NCBI GenBank assembly: GCA_016782825.1
Contig: JADHXT010000064.1
Coordinates: 1 to 12,721 of the forward strand
DNA length: 12,721 nt
Direction: 5' to 3'
Source: Candidatus Brocadiia bacterium
GTDB lineage: Bacteria > Planctomycetota > PUPC01 > DSUN01
Shown here: piece by piece, positions 1 to 8,900 of the stretch
How positions within the stretch are numbered: the stretch's first letter is position 1
Layout: each line of letters starts with the position of its first letter
Position numbers and translations under genes: made by a program
Notes under the pieces: generated by a model
What the model was told of the DNA's origin: nothing
Seen by the model: only the letters and a program-made list of their open reading frames with translations
Databases searched by the model: none

Positions 1-1
1 G

Positions 2-1057
2 GTGCTCGTCAAGGCGCTCTTCCTCGAGGTGGACGAGTCGGACTACGAGACTTTCGGCGCCGGGTTCGAGATGCTCACCTCCGACAACATCTTCGACACC
101 AACCTCGTGCGTCGCACGGAGTGGTGGCTCAACGAGGGCAACATTCTCAACTTCCCTCGTCATTCGGCAGAAGGCGCCCCCACTGCTACGGCCGAGGGCG
201 GGGACCCGGGGCTGAACCTATCCCTCACCGGCATCATGAGCAACGCGCAGTTCCGCATCACCATGGACCTCCTCCAGCGCCTCAGCAGCACTCGCACCCT
301 CGCCGCGCCGCACGTGATCTGCATGAACAACTGCACCGCGCGCATCGCCATCACCCGCGACCTGGTGTACATCGAGGACTACGAGGTGGACCGCGCCGAC
401 ATCTCCGGCACCACCTACGGCAACCCCTACAACTATCCCACCACCACCCCGTCCACCGCGACCAACAACGTGCCGCTGTCCAGCGAGCCGGTCATCATCC
501 CCGTCTTCGCCGAGGGCGAGGACACGGGCTTCACCCTCGACGTGTCGCCCAGCGTGGGTAAGGACACGCGATTCGTCACCATCACCCTCAACCCGCGCAT
601 CCGCGAACTGGTGGAGATGCGCGAGTTCGAACTCACGTTCCCGGTCACCCGCGTGGCCACGGCCACGGACGACGAGGGCAACCCCGTGACGCCCGTGCCG
701 CAGACGGGCACCGTGGAGAGACCTATCGTTGGTGAGCGCTCCCTAGCCACCAAGCTCACCGTGGCGGACGGCTCGGTGGTGGCTCTCGGCGGCCTCATCA
801 GCGGGCGCCGCGTGGCCATCCGCTCGAAAATCCCCGTGCTGTCGGACATTCCGCTCATCGGCCCGCTCTTCGGGCGCAAGACCTTCGGCGAGCGGAAGAT
901 CAACCTCCTGATCTTCGTCCAGTGCGAGATCATCACGCCCACCGGCGCCCGCTACGCCGACGCAGGCAAGGTGGACCAGCACGCGCCGCCCAAGGGCACC
1001 CCACGAGTGCAACTGCGCCAGACCGGCGCCGCCCCCACGGTGCAAGCCGCACCGTAG
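2..1057 (+). CDS. Secretin (GspD/PilQ family), C-terminal part, 5'-truncated by the window edge
   Basis: This is the outer-membrane pore subunit of a type II secretion or type IV pilus system. The frame is open through the left edge and the first visible codon is an internal GTG: the opening residues (LVKALFLEVDE) match the conserved strand that begins a secretin core, and the N-domains must lie upstream. Visible in the 351 residues are the secretin core at about 70-315, a Thr/Asn/Pro-rich insertion at 140-162 that probably belongs to the gate or cap region, and the family signature KIPVLSDIPLIGPLF at 276-290 (bases 827-871), followed by the final strand LLIFVQCEIITPTG. A 35-residue Pro/Gln-rich tail follows, without a recognisable pilotin-binding S-domain. 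Two cysteines four residues apart (C107, C111) could form a disulfide. The family is certain; T2SS versus T4P cannot be decided from this part. The PilM-like gene follows after 21 bp. Confidence 0.93.
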   Translation: MLVKALFLEVDESDYETFGAGFEMLTSDNIFDTNLVRRTEWWLNEGNILNFPRHSAEGAPTATAEGGDPGLNLSLTGIMSNAQFRITMDLLQRLSSTRTLAAPHVICMNNCTARIAITRDLVYIEDYEVDRADISGTTYGNPYNYPTTTPSTATNNVPLSSEPVIIPVFAEGEDTGFTLDVSPSVGKDTRFVTITLNPRIRELVEMREFELTFPVTRVATATDDEGNPVTPVPQTGTVERPIVGERSLATKLTVADGSVVALGGLISGRRVAIRSKIPVLSDIPLIGPLFGRKTFGERKINLLIFVQCEIITPTGARYADAGKVDQHAPPKGTPRVQLRQTGAAPTVQAAP

Positions 1058-1078
1058 GCCCCCGGCGCGAGGACAGCC

Positions 1079-2848
1079 ATGGCCAAGACTCTGACCGCCA
1101 TCGGGATCGACATCGGCTCGCACGCCATCAAGGCGGTGATGCTGCGCCGCCGCGGCGGCCGCGTGAGCCTCGCGCGCGCCGGCTCCATCGAGCTCGACGA
1201 GCTCGCCTTCCTCGACGACAGCGACCGCAAAGACGAGCGCCTCGGCGAGCTGCTCCGCACCCTCAAGCGCAAGACCCATATCCACGGCCGCACCGCCGTG
1301 GCCGGCCTCGCCGGGCGCGACTACTTCGCCAAGTACCTCCACGTGCCCCCCGCGCCGCCCGACAAGCTGCGCAAGCTCATCGAATACGAGGTGAGCGAGG
1401 ACGGGTCGGACAAGGCCGCGCGGCAGACGTCGGACTTCTGGCTCCTCGACCTGCCCTCGAAGGGCGAGGAGTTCACCATCCTCATCGCCCTGGCGCGCGA
1501 CGAGGCCCTCAACCGCCGCCTCGACCTGCTCAAGGGTGCCGGCTTCGGCTGCGCCGGCCTCACCCTCAACGGCATCGCCCTGTTCAACACCTACGCCCAC
1601 GCGCTCGACGAAGACCTCTTCAACGACGAGGTCACCTTGCTGGTGGACATCGGCGCCCGGCACATGGAAGTGGTGTTCCAGCGCAACGGCAAGCTCCTTT
1701 TCGTGCGCAACCTCACCCACGGCGGCCTGCGTTTCTCCGAAGCCCTCCAGGAGGAGTTCCGCCTCCCCATCGCGGAAGCCGAAGAGCTCAAGCTCGCCCA
1801 GGGCGCCCTGCTGCCGCGCCACTTCGACGTGGCCGCCGAGATCGACACGGGCACCCCCGAAGCACGCATCTCCGCCGCACTGCTCGAGCCCGCCGAATCG
1901 ATCTACGACACCCTGCAAGCCACGATCAACTACTGCAAGGCGCAAACGCGGATGACCGACCTGAAGGTCGACCGCATCGTGCTCAGCGGCCGCGCCTCGC
2001 GCCTGCGCGGGCTGCGCGAGCTGCTCTCCCAGCGGTGCCGCGTGCCCGTGGACCTACTCGAGCCGCTCAGTGGCATCGACACGTCGGCCCTGCCACACCA
2101 CGACCGCGAGGACGTGGTGGTCAACGCCTCGAGCTACACCGTGGCCATCGGCCTCGCCCTGCGCGACCTCGAGGAGGGCAGGGCACACCCCATCACGCTG
2201 CTGCCGGCCGACGTGAAGCGCCGCCGCGAGTTCCTCGCCCGCGACGCCTATCTCTACGCCGGCGCCGCCGTGTTCTTCCTCGCCTTCGGCGCCATCCTCT
2301 ACAGCTCCAACTACGCCGCCGCCAAGGAACAGCAGCGCGCCGCCATCATGAAACGCAGCGTGGACCGCGCCGACGAGATCGTGGGCGACTTCGAGGGCCA
2401 CCGGGCACGCAACGCCATCCTTTCCAGGCAGGCCGAGGCCCTCAAGCGGCTCTTCGACACCGGGCGCCGCAGCGCCGACGCCGTGGCCATCCTCAAGAAG
2501 CGCGTGCCGCCCCAGCTCCGCATCGACACCATCTCCACCGCCACCCAGACGCCCAAACTCGGGCCGCGGCGGCGCGAGAAGGACGATGCCGAGGTCAAAC
2601 TGACCACCCACCTGCTCGTCGAAGGCACCGTGGCCGAGAAAGACGGCACCCGCGACATCACCATCGCCCAGGCAATGAACATCGTCAACAAGTTCCTCGA
2701 CAGCCTGCGCGAAGAAGAGCACCTGTACGTGGACGCCAAGATCACCAAGCACCCCGACCCGCGCGAGCCGGCCGACAAGCGCACCTTCAAGATGGAGGTG
2801 TTTTTCGCCGCGCCCTTCTACGGCGGGGGACAGGAACCCCAGCGATGA
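1079..2848 (+). CDS. PilM-PilN fusion (GspL-like), actin-like ATPase with a transmembrane, periplasmic C-terminal half
   Basis: This 589-residue protein would be the inner-membrane platform protein linking the cytoplasmic motor to the periplasmic complex. Residues 1-365 are PilM-like with the actin-ATPase motifs: phosphate-1 IGIDIGSHAIKAV (8-20), phosphate-2 LLVDIGARHMEVVF (187-200) and an adenosine-type motif IVLSGRASRLRGL (300-312). Next come ITLLP (372-376), matching the INLLP motif by which PilN docks on PilM, one membrane helix (about 391-409), a charged and probably coiled-coil stretch (about 415-460) and a PilN/GspL-like ferredoxin-fold region to the end. PilM alone is about 350 residues and PilN about 200, so the length suits a fusion. 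The ATG start is preceded by GAGGA (1069-1073) at 5-nt spacing, and the stop overlaps the next start (ATGA). The domain order is also that of GspL, so naming it PilM-N or GspL is a matter of convention. Confidence 0.88.
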   Translation: MAKTLTAIGIDIGSHAIKAVMLRRRGGRVSLARAGSIELDELAFLDDSDRKDERLGELLRTLKRKTHIHGRTAVAGLAGRDYFAKYLHVPPAPPDKLRKLIEYEVSEDGSDKAARQTSDFWLLDLPSKGEEFTILIALARDEALNRRLDLLKGAGFGCAGLTLNGIALFNTYAHALDEDLFNDEVTLLVDIGARHMEVVFQRNGKLLFVRNLTHGGLRFSEALQEEFRLPIAEAEELKLAQGALLPRHFDVAAEIDTGTPEARISAALLEPAESIYDTLQATINYCKAQTRMTDLKVDRIVLSGRASRLRGLRELLSQRCRVPVDLLEPLSGIDTSALPHHDREDVVVNASSYTVAIGLALRDLEEGRAHPITLLPADVKRRREFLARDAYLYAGAAVFFLAFGAILYSSNYAAAKEQQRAAIMKRSVDRADEIVGDFEGHRARNAILSRQAEALKRLFDTGRRSADAVAILKKRVPPQLRIDTISTATQTPKLGPRRREKDDAEVKLTTHLLVEGTVAEKDGTRDITIAQAMNIVNKFLDSLREEEHLYVDAKITKHPDPREPADKRTFKMEVFFAAPFYGGGQEPQR

Positions 2849-4299
2849 ACCTCTGGGAACACAACAAGCTGTTCGTCATTTTCAGCGGCGCCGTCTTCGT
2901 CGTCTACGTCTATCTCTGGCCCTCCATCGGCGGCCGGTGGCTGGCCCCCTGGGACGGCCCCGTCATCGCGCGCCCCGACCGGCAAGCCGCCGCCGAAGCG
3001 CAGCGCAGGATCCGCCAGTACGAGGAACGCTTCAGCACGTACTACTACCCCCAGGACGATGCCGTGCCCGTCGGCGATGCCATGGCCGATGCCATCGAGG
3101 GCAACAAGGTGCTGCTCGACAACTTCGAGGTCATGCACCGCTGGATGTCCTTCGTGCCCCGCTATCCGTTCCGCATCCCCGACGGCCGCACCGAGAAGAA
3201 CAAGCGCCAGCGCTACGTGTCGCAGGCCTACACCTTCGCCCGCGACGGCGAGCTGATCTGCGACGAATACGGCCCAGTGCGCGAGCCCCACAGCGGCATC
3301 GTGTTCTCCACCTCCACCCGCAACATCAAGCTCGGCGACCCCTACTTCGGCATGCGCGACATGGAGCTGCCTGACAGCATCGCCGACCCCGACCTGTCCA
3401 TCCTCCAGATCGCCCTCATCCACGAGGTGGGCCAGCTCGCGCTGCGCTGCGGCGTGGACGAGATCACCAGCATCGCCCCCCGCGATCCCTACACGTGGCA
3501 GGTGAAGGGCAAGGACGTGGCCAAGGCCTTCCCCCTCGATGCCACCTTCCGCTGCGACCTGCCCACGCTCATGAAGCTCCTCCACTCGCTCGACGGCTCC
3601 CACGGCCGCGTGGCCGAGGTACACGACGCCATCGAGGCCCCTGCGGCCGCCGCGCCCAAGGCTCCCGCGCCCGAGGCCGTGCCCGCCGCGGCCCTGCCCG
3701 ACGACGAACCCGACGACGAGCCTGAGGACCCGGCGGCCACGGCGGGCGGCGAGGCACGCCAGGGCGCGCGGAAGATCACCGCGCGCTTCTTCGGCACGCC
3801 CACGCTCTTCGGCCCCAGCGAGGCCCGCGCGGGCCTGCACGAGCGGATCACGCTCTTCCGCCTCGCCGACGACGAATCGCACCAGCTTGTGTTTGTGGCC
3901 AACGCCGCGGTCACCCGCGTGGTGCCGCCGGCAGCCGCGCCGGCGGGCGAGAAGGCCAAAGACGGCGCCGCTGCCGCGAAGGGGGCCTCGGTGCTCGTCG
4001 AGGCCGAGATCGAGCCCAACTCCACGCTGCGCTTCGCCGCCGACGGCTCGCGCACCCGCGTGGAAGTGCGGCGCGGCGACTATGCGGCCACCCGCTTCCT
4101 CCTCGTGCGCTCGCTCAAGGTGAAGGCCGACGAAGGCGAAGTGAAACTGGATGAGGACGGCTTCCCCAAGGAAGTGACACCGCCACACCTGGTGGTGGAC
4201 CTCTCCGTGGCCGCGCTCCAGTTCCTCGAAATCAAAATGCCCAAGGTGGCGGTGACACGCCGCCTCGTGAAGCGCAAGCGCATCCACCAGGGGTGGTAA
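2845..4299 (+). CDS. Single-pass membrane protein, PilO-like, of the secretin/PilM operon
   Basis: The protein has 484 residues. It has a short cytoplasmic N-terminus, one membrane helix at about 8-25 (KLFVIFSGAVFVVYVYLW), a helical charged stretch at 45-65 and then a large periplasmic part. A linker at 262-305 rich in Ala, Pro, Asp and Glu divides that part into an N-terminal domain (to about 260, with LPTLMKLLHSLDG at 239-251) and a C-terminal domain (about 308-484, with LVVDLSVAALQFLEIK at 449-464). One anchor, a coiled region and a final alpha/beta segment, placed between PilM-N and the PilP-like gene, fit the PilO/GspM position, but I see no strict family signature and the length is over twice that of PilO (about 210). 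The ATG overlaps the upstream stop by four bases, implying translational coupling. The same frame stays open upstream to base 922, but that part is Arg/Pro-rich and antiparallel to nothing real; it is a shadow. Confidence 0.75.
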   Translation: MNLWEHNKLFVIFSGAVFVVYVYLWPSIGGRWLAPWDGPVIARPDRQAAAEAQRRIRQYEERFSTYYYPQDDAVPVGDAMADAIEGNKVLLDNFEVMHRWMSFVPRYPFRIPDGRTEKNKRQRYVSQAYTFARDGELICDEYGPVREPHSGIVFSTSTRNIKLGDPYFGMRDMELPDSIADPDLSILQIALIHEVGQLALRCGVDEITSIAPRDPYTWQVKGKDVAKAFPLDATFRCDLPTLMKLLHSLDGSHGRVAEVHDAIEAPAAAAPKAPAPEAVPAAALPDDEPDDEPEDPAATAGGEARQGARKITARFFGTPTLFGPSEARAGLHERITLFRLADDESHQLVFVANAAVTRVVPPAAAPAGEKAKDGAAAAKGASVLVEAEIEPNSTLRFAADGSRTRVEVRRGDYAATRFLLVRSLKVKADEGEVKLDEDGFPKEVTPPHLVVDLSVAALQFLEIKMPKVAVTRRLVKRKRIHQGW

Positions 4300-4303
4300 C
4301 CCC

Positions 4304-4310
4304 AAGGAGG
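4304..4310 (+). promoter_or_regulatory. Strong Shine-Dalgarno deciding a GTG start
   Basis: AAGGAGG sits 8 nt before the GTG at 4319. It is the best ribosome-binding site in the window and fixes that GTG as the start of the PilP/GspC-like gene rather than the internal ATG at 4386. Confidence 0.85.
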
Positions 4311-4318
4311 GTTGGCCT

Positions 4319-5506
4319 GTGGCCTCCGGTCTGAACAAAGAACGCACCCTCTTCCTTGTGGGCACCGCGCTGTTTGTGTGGGTCATGCTCAAGTCGGGCC
4401 TCTACTGGCGCCGCGAGCTCGAGAAGCCCGGTGCGCCCAAGGTGCCCGCCGTGGCCACCCAACGCGGCGACCCCGACATCCGCAGCAAGCTCGAGGTGCC
4501 GTCGCTGGCCTACTACACCGAGCGTGGCCCCCGCGACCCCTTCTTCCCCGACGCGTCGCACCCGGCCGGCTTCTACGTGCGCTCCACCGTGAGCCACACC
4601 TTCTACTCGCCGTCCCGCAGCACCCAGTGCTACGTGCGGAGCCGCTATTCGTTCGACTGCCGCATGACCCCGGTCCCGGCGCGCGAGGTGCGCTTCCTCA
4701 TCCCCGAGGGCACCACGGTCACCCAGGTGTACAGCAAGGAGATCGACCCGAAGCGCCTCCACGGCTCGCAGGGCCGCGTGTACGTGGTGCCCGTGCGCCC
4801 CGCCGCGGAGAAGCGCACCTACTACCGCTGCCTCATCACCCTCACCACGCAGGGCACCCTCGACCTGCCCGGCAAGTGGTCGGCGCCGGTCATCACCTGC
4901 ACGGGCGCCATGCCCAAAGTGCAGAGCGAGTCGGGGCATCTGGCCCTTGCGGCGCCCGGCAAGCGGGTGGAGCTGGCCCCCGTGAGCGACGACCCGATCC
5001 AAACCGGCCTGACGCGCGTGCTCGAAGGCCAGTGGCCCAAGGACCTGGCTCGCAGCTCCACCAAGGCCGTCTATCGCTACGCCAAGCCGCGATACATGCT
5101 CACCGTCCAGCTCAGGCACAGCGCCAGCGCCGTGGCCGTCGTTCCGCCCGGCAAGGCCCCCAAGGTGACGCCGGCGCCCAAGATGACGCCGGCGCCCAAG
5201 ATGACGCCGGCCCCGAAGATGGGGCCGAAGATCGAGCCCAAGAAGCTCGCCATCACCAAGCCCACGGCCGAGTCCGGGCCGCCGTTCAAGGTGATGGTCA
5301 TCTACCGCAAGGACGCACCCGAGCCACGCCGCCAGGTGGTGCTCCGCCACACCGAGACCGGCGAATACTACCGCAAGTACGAGGGCGAAACCGTGCTCGA
5401 TGGCATCAAGGTGGCGCGGATCACCGACGATGGCGTCGTGCTGTTCGATTCGTTGCGGAAGAAACGGTTCATCATCCACGGGCGCTTCGAGCAATACGAC
5501 GACTGA
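4319..5506 (+). CDS. Single-pass periplasmic protein with PilP/GspC-like C-terminal domain
   Basis: The 395-residue protein is probably the link between the inner-membrane platform and the secretin. It has a membrane helix at about 9-25 (RTLFLVGTALFVWVMLK), then an RDPF motif (72-75, in GPRDPFFPD), which resembles the RDPF segment of PilP. A beta-rich region at 85-270 follows, with four cysteines (C104, C114, C171, C194) that could make two disulfides; I do not recognise this region. Next is a Pro/Lys linker with TPAPKM repeats (283-301), then a compact C-terminal domain (about 322-395) containing GETVLDGIKVARITDDGVVLF (356-376, shown as a pattern G-x-x-V-x-D-G-x-x-V-x-x-I), the style of the GspC/PilP homology region that contacts secretin N-domains. 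It is last in the operon, 19 bp after the PilO-like gene. The assignment rests on the C-terminal pattern and the context. Confidence 0.75.
   Translation: MASGLNKERTLFLVGTALFVWVMLKSGLYWRRELEKPGAPKVPAVATQRGDPDIRSKLEVPSLAYYTERGPRDPFFPDASHPAGFYVRSTVSHTFYSPSRSTQCYVRSRYSFDCRMTPVPAREVRFLIPEGTTVTQVYSKEIDPKRLHGSQGRVYVVPVRPAAEKRTYYRCLITLTTQGTLDLPGKWSAPVITCTGAMPKVQSESGHLALAAPGKRVELAPVSDDPIQTGLTRVLEGQWPKDLARSSTKAVYRYAKPRYMLTVQLRHSASAVAVVPPGKAPKVTPAPKMTPAPKMTPAPKMGPKIEPKKLAITKPTAESGPPFKVMVIYRKDAPEPRRQVVLRHTETGEYYRKYEGETVLDGIKVARITDDGVVLFDSLRKKRFIIHGRFEQYDD
5165..5218 (+). repeat. Three tandem 18-bp repeats coding for (V/M)TPAPK
   Basis: Units lie at 5165-5182, 5183-5200 and 5201-5218. The second differs from the first only at its first base, and the third differs by synonymous changes near its end. 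Degenerate partial units follow (MGPK, IEPK). They encode an extended basic Pro-rich linker between the beta-rich region and the C-terminal domain of the PilP/GspC-like protein. The near identity of the copies suggests recent in-frame slippage. Confidence 0.9.
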
Positions 5507-5520
5507 TGCCGCGCTCGTGC

Positions 5521-5549
5521 TTGACAAGCTCCCGAGCCAATGGCACACT
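5521..5549 (+). promoter_or_regulatory. Candidate sigma-70 promoter for the NifU-domain gene
   Basis: A perfect TTGACA (5521-5526) is followed by a 17-bp spacer and CACACT (5544-5549), which matches TATAAT at three of six positions. It lies in the 111-bp gap between the pilus operon stop and the NifU start, and a consensus -35 is unlikely by chance in such GC-rich DNA. The -10 is weak, so the call is moderate. Confidence 0.45.
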
Positions 5550-5617
5550 AAGAGGAAGCGAGCAGGCCACGCGGCCCTCGCTTGCCGCACACCACACACC
5601 TGCGAAAGGAACGCATC

Positions 5618-5854
5618 ATGGCAGCCGACGATCTTCGCGCGAGGGTCGAAGCAGTGATCGACACCATCCGCCCCCTGCTCCAGGCCGATGGTGGTGACGT
5701 GGAACTCGTGGAAATTCTCGAAGACAACACCGTGAACGTCCGGCTCAAGGGCGCCTGCGGCGGCTGTCCCATGAGCCGCATCACCCTCAAGCGCGGCATC
5801 GAGACCCGCGTCAAGGAGGCCATCCCCGAGATCAAGAGCGTCGAGGCCGTCTGA
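5618..5854 (+). CDS. NifU C-terminal-domain (Nfu-type) Fe-S cluster scaffold
   Basis: This 78-residue cytoplasmic protein would assemble or carry Fe-S clusters and pass them to apo-proteins. It is a stand-alone Nfu domain: a helix (RVEAVIDTIRPLL), the family motif QADGGDVELVE (22-32), and the cluster-ligating CGGC (C47, C50) inside LKGACGGCPMS. Nfu domains normally use this CxxC pair to bridge a 4Fe-4S cluster between two subunits. The start is the ATG at 5618, with AAGGA at 5606-5610 spaced 7 nt away; an in-frame TTG at 5582 would add a His/Thr-rich stretch and has no support. The N-terminal IscU-like and central domains of full NifU are absent, as is the A-type domain of NfuA. No other Fe-S assembly gene is adjacent, and the flanking promoter and terminator suggest it is transcribed alone. 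Confidence 0.94.
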   Translation: MAADDLRARVEAVIDTIRPLLQADGGDVELVEILEDNTVNVRLKGACGGCPMSRITLKRGIETRVKEAIPEIKSVEAV

Positions 5855-5890
5855 CACCTCGGCGAACGACACCGCGATGGGAGACTTCTC

Positions 5891-5929
5891 CAGCCCGTGC
5901 CGGCTTCCGCTCGCGCGGGCTGCTTCTTT
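5891..5929 (+). terminator. Rho-independent terminator after the NifU-domain gene
   Basis: The arms at 5891-5900 (CAGCCCGTGC) and 5913-5922 (GCGCGGGCTG) pair over 10 bp with one G-T wobble and a 12-nt loop, and are followed directly by CTTCTTT (5923-5929). It starts 37 nt after the NifU stop. The T-tract is short and interrupted, so termination may be incomplete. It also isolates the next gene, which starts 24 nt later. Confidence 0.65.
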
Positions 5930-5952
5930 GTGGCAGACGGCGAGGCAGCCAT

Positions 5953-8900
5953 GTGAAGCGCCTTCTCTTCGTGTCGGCATTGCTGTGGGTGACTGTGGGA
6001 TGCCGGGGGGCGCAGGCCGGCGCCGCGGCCCCGTGCCGCCTCGTGGCCTACAGCCAGGACCACGGCACGCTCCAGCTCGACCGCAGCTTCATCGGCCAGC
6101 CGCTGCGCATTGGCTCGCGCCGCTACGCCAAGGGGCTCGGCACCCACGCCAACAGCCGCATCGAGATCGCCCTCGGTCCCGCCTGCCGCGAGCTGCGCGC
6201 CCACGTGGGCGCCGACCTCAACGAGCCCACCCGCAAGGCTGGTGGCTCCGTCGTGTTCATCGTCAAGGTGGACGGCCGGGAGTGCTTCCGCTCGCAGGTG
6301 CTCGAGCCCGGCATGGAGCCCGTGGCCGTGGCCGTGAAGCTGGACGGGGCGAAGAAGCTCGAGCTCATCGCCGACACGTCGATCAACGGCTACATCGGCG
6401 ACCATGCAGACTGGGCCGACGCGCGCCTGGTCCTCGCCGATGGCCGCGAAGCCTTTCTCGGCGATGTCTTCCGCCGCCAGGGCCTCCCCGCCAACCGCCG
6501 CGCGTCGCACCACACCTCGCTTGCCGAGCCGCCCACCCGCACCCTGGCCCCTGCCGAGGCGCGGCAGATGCTCGAACGCGACTGGCTCTTCCAGGTGGAC
6601 CACGCGCCCGCCCTGGGGCGCATCCGGCAGGAGATCGAGTGGACTCGTCAGATGGCGGCCCGCCAGTCGAAGCTTGCGGGCGCCCCCGATCTTGCCGCGG
6701 AGCTTCGCGAACTTGATGCCCTGGAGCAACGTCTGCGGCCGGCCAGTGAAGAGGAGGTGGACGCGGCGGCCCCCTCGCTGCCGGCGGGTGTGGCCGCGCG
6801 ATGGCGCTTCGACGAGCCGCTGGACGGGCTGCGCGGTCAGGGCAAGCCGGAGCCTGGGCTCTTCGGTAAGTGCCTCACGCTGAGCGGCGCCGGCTGGGTC
6901 GAAACGGAGCCTGCCCTCGCCGCGGTGCCACAGAAACCCTACGCCCTGTGTGCCTGGATCCGCACTACGGCCAGCGTGATGGACGTGGCGGGCAGCGGCG
7001 CCGAGGCTGGCAGCCTGTTGCTGGTGGTGAACAAGGGCCCCCTTCGTGGCCACCACTGGACCGCCGCCGGCGCCACCATCGTCGACGGCAAGGCCGTGGT
7101 GAACGACGGCCGCTGGCACCACGTAGCCCAGGTGGTGGACGGCAGGAGCCTGGCTCTCTACGTGGACGGCAAGCTCGACGTGGCGGCGCCCCTCAAGGGC
7201 ACGCTCTGCCCGTCGGCCAGCCGCTTCGTCGTCGGCTCGCGCACGGCCGCCGAAAGCCGCTTCCGCTACCGCGGCAGCCTGGACGACGTGTGCCTCTTCG
7301 CCCGCGCGCTCCAGCCGAAGGAACTCCAGGCGATCTACCGGCAGGGCAGCAAAGTCCTCGCCCGCGCCAACCGCCACGACCCCGCCCTCTACCTGGCCGT
7401 GCGGCGCCTCAAGCGGCGCATCCTGCTCAAGCACCCCGCGGTGGACTTCTCGCAGGTGGTGTTTGTGGATGTGCCGCACAGCTACCCCCACGAATCGATG
7501 CACCGCGTGTTTCCCCACGCGCAGGAGAACTGCGGCCGCCTGCTTCTCCTGGACGGCCTGCATCCCGGCGGTACGCTACGCAAGCTGGCCGGCCCCGAGC
7601 CCGGGATGTTCTGGCGTCCCGAGCTCTCCTTCGACGGTCGCACCGTGCTCTTCTGCTACCGCCCCCGGGCCGACAAGACGTTCCACCTCTACGAAGTGGG
7701 CGTGGACGGCTCGGGCTTGCGCCAGGTCACCCACGGCTCCTACGACGACCTGGACCCCGTCTACCTCCCCAGCGGCCACATCGCCTTCATGACCAACCGC
7801 GGCAACAGCTACGCCCGCTGCGCCGTGGGGCACCCCAGCACCGTCCTCGCCCGCTGCGACCGCAACGGCAAGAACCTCTACATCATCAGCGCCAGCAACG
7901 AGCCCGAATACACCCCCGCGCTCCTCCCCGACGGCCGCATCCTCTACACCCGCTGGGAATACACCGACAAGGAACTCATGCGCATCCAGAGCCTGTGGAC
8001 GGTGAACCCCGACGGCACCAACGTGAGCGCCTTCTGGGGCAACCAGAGCTACTGGCCCGACATGCTGCTCGAAGCGCGCCCCATCCCCGGCAGCCAGCGG
8101 GTGATGTTCGCCGGCCACGGCCACCACGACGTGTTCCACGGCTGCATCGGCATCCTCGACCGCAACCTGGGCTTCAACTACCCCGACGGCCTCACCAAGG
8201 TGACCGCCGACGTGCGCTGGCCCGAGGTGGGCGACGGCCCGGCCGAACGCCTCGAAAACCCCCGCTACCACGCCGCCGGCCGCTTCACAGGCTACAAGGC
8301 CCCCTACCCGCTCAGCGACGACCTCTTCCTCGTCTCCGTTCGTCCGAAGGGCGGCTGGTACTGCCTCTATCTGATGGACATCGATGGCAACCGCGAGCTC
8401 ATCTATCAGGGCGCCTTCAGCGCTCTCTATGGGCTGCCCGTGCGTCCGCGGCTGGCCCCGCGCTCCGTGCCCGACGTGGTGGCCTGGCCCGGCTCCGAGA
8501 GGGGCGGCGGCAAGGTGCAGCCCGGCGTGCTCTTCAGCCCCAACGTGTTCCAGGGCATGCCCGCCGCCGTCCGCGAGAAGGCCCGCCACGTGCGCGTCAT
8601 CAACCTCGACTACACCACCTTCACCTACGGCCTCAAGACCCAGGGCTACTCCCACTGGCGCGCTACGCCCCACATGCACGCCGGCCCGCCTGTGTCCATC
8701 ACGTGCAACGACGGCATCAAGCGCATCCTCGGCACGGTGCCCATCGAGGCCGACGGCTCGGTGGCCATCGCAGTGCCGCCGGGCAAGCCGCTCCACTTCC
8801 AGCTCGTGGACCAGCACTTCCGCGCCCTGCAGACCATGCGCTCCTTCACCAACGTCATGCCCGGCGAGCAGCGCGGTTGCCTGGGCTGTCACGAAATGCA

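Noticed and set aside
922..2844. Long plus-strand frame continuous with the PilO-like gene (would make a 1125-residue protein)
   Set aside because: The translation before 2845 is Arg/Pro/Ala-rich low-complexity sequence overlapping the secretin and PilM-N genes, whose frames carry clear motifs. A well-placed ATGA start exists at 2845.
5541..5556. Possible sigma-54 promoter beginning TGGCAC
   Set aside because: The -12 TTGC element is absent at the required spacing (GAGG found instead).
5582..5617. Upstream TTG start for the NifU-domain gene
   Set aside because: The added residues are not Nfu-like, and a clear AAGGA site precedes the ATG at 5618.
4232..5980. Long minus-strand open frame antisense to the PilP-like and NifU genes
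   Set aside because: Composition is His/Gly/Ala/Leu-rich with no motif; it is the usual antisense opening in GC-rich coding DNA.
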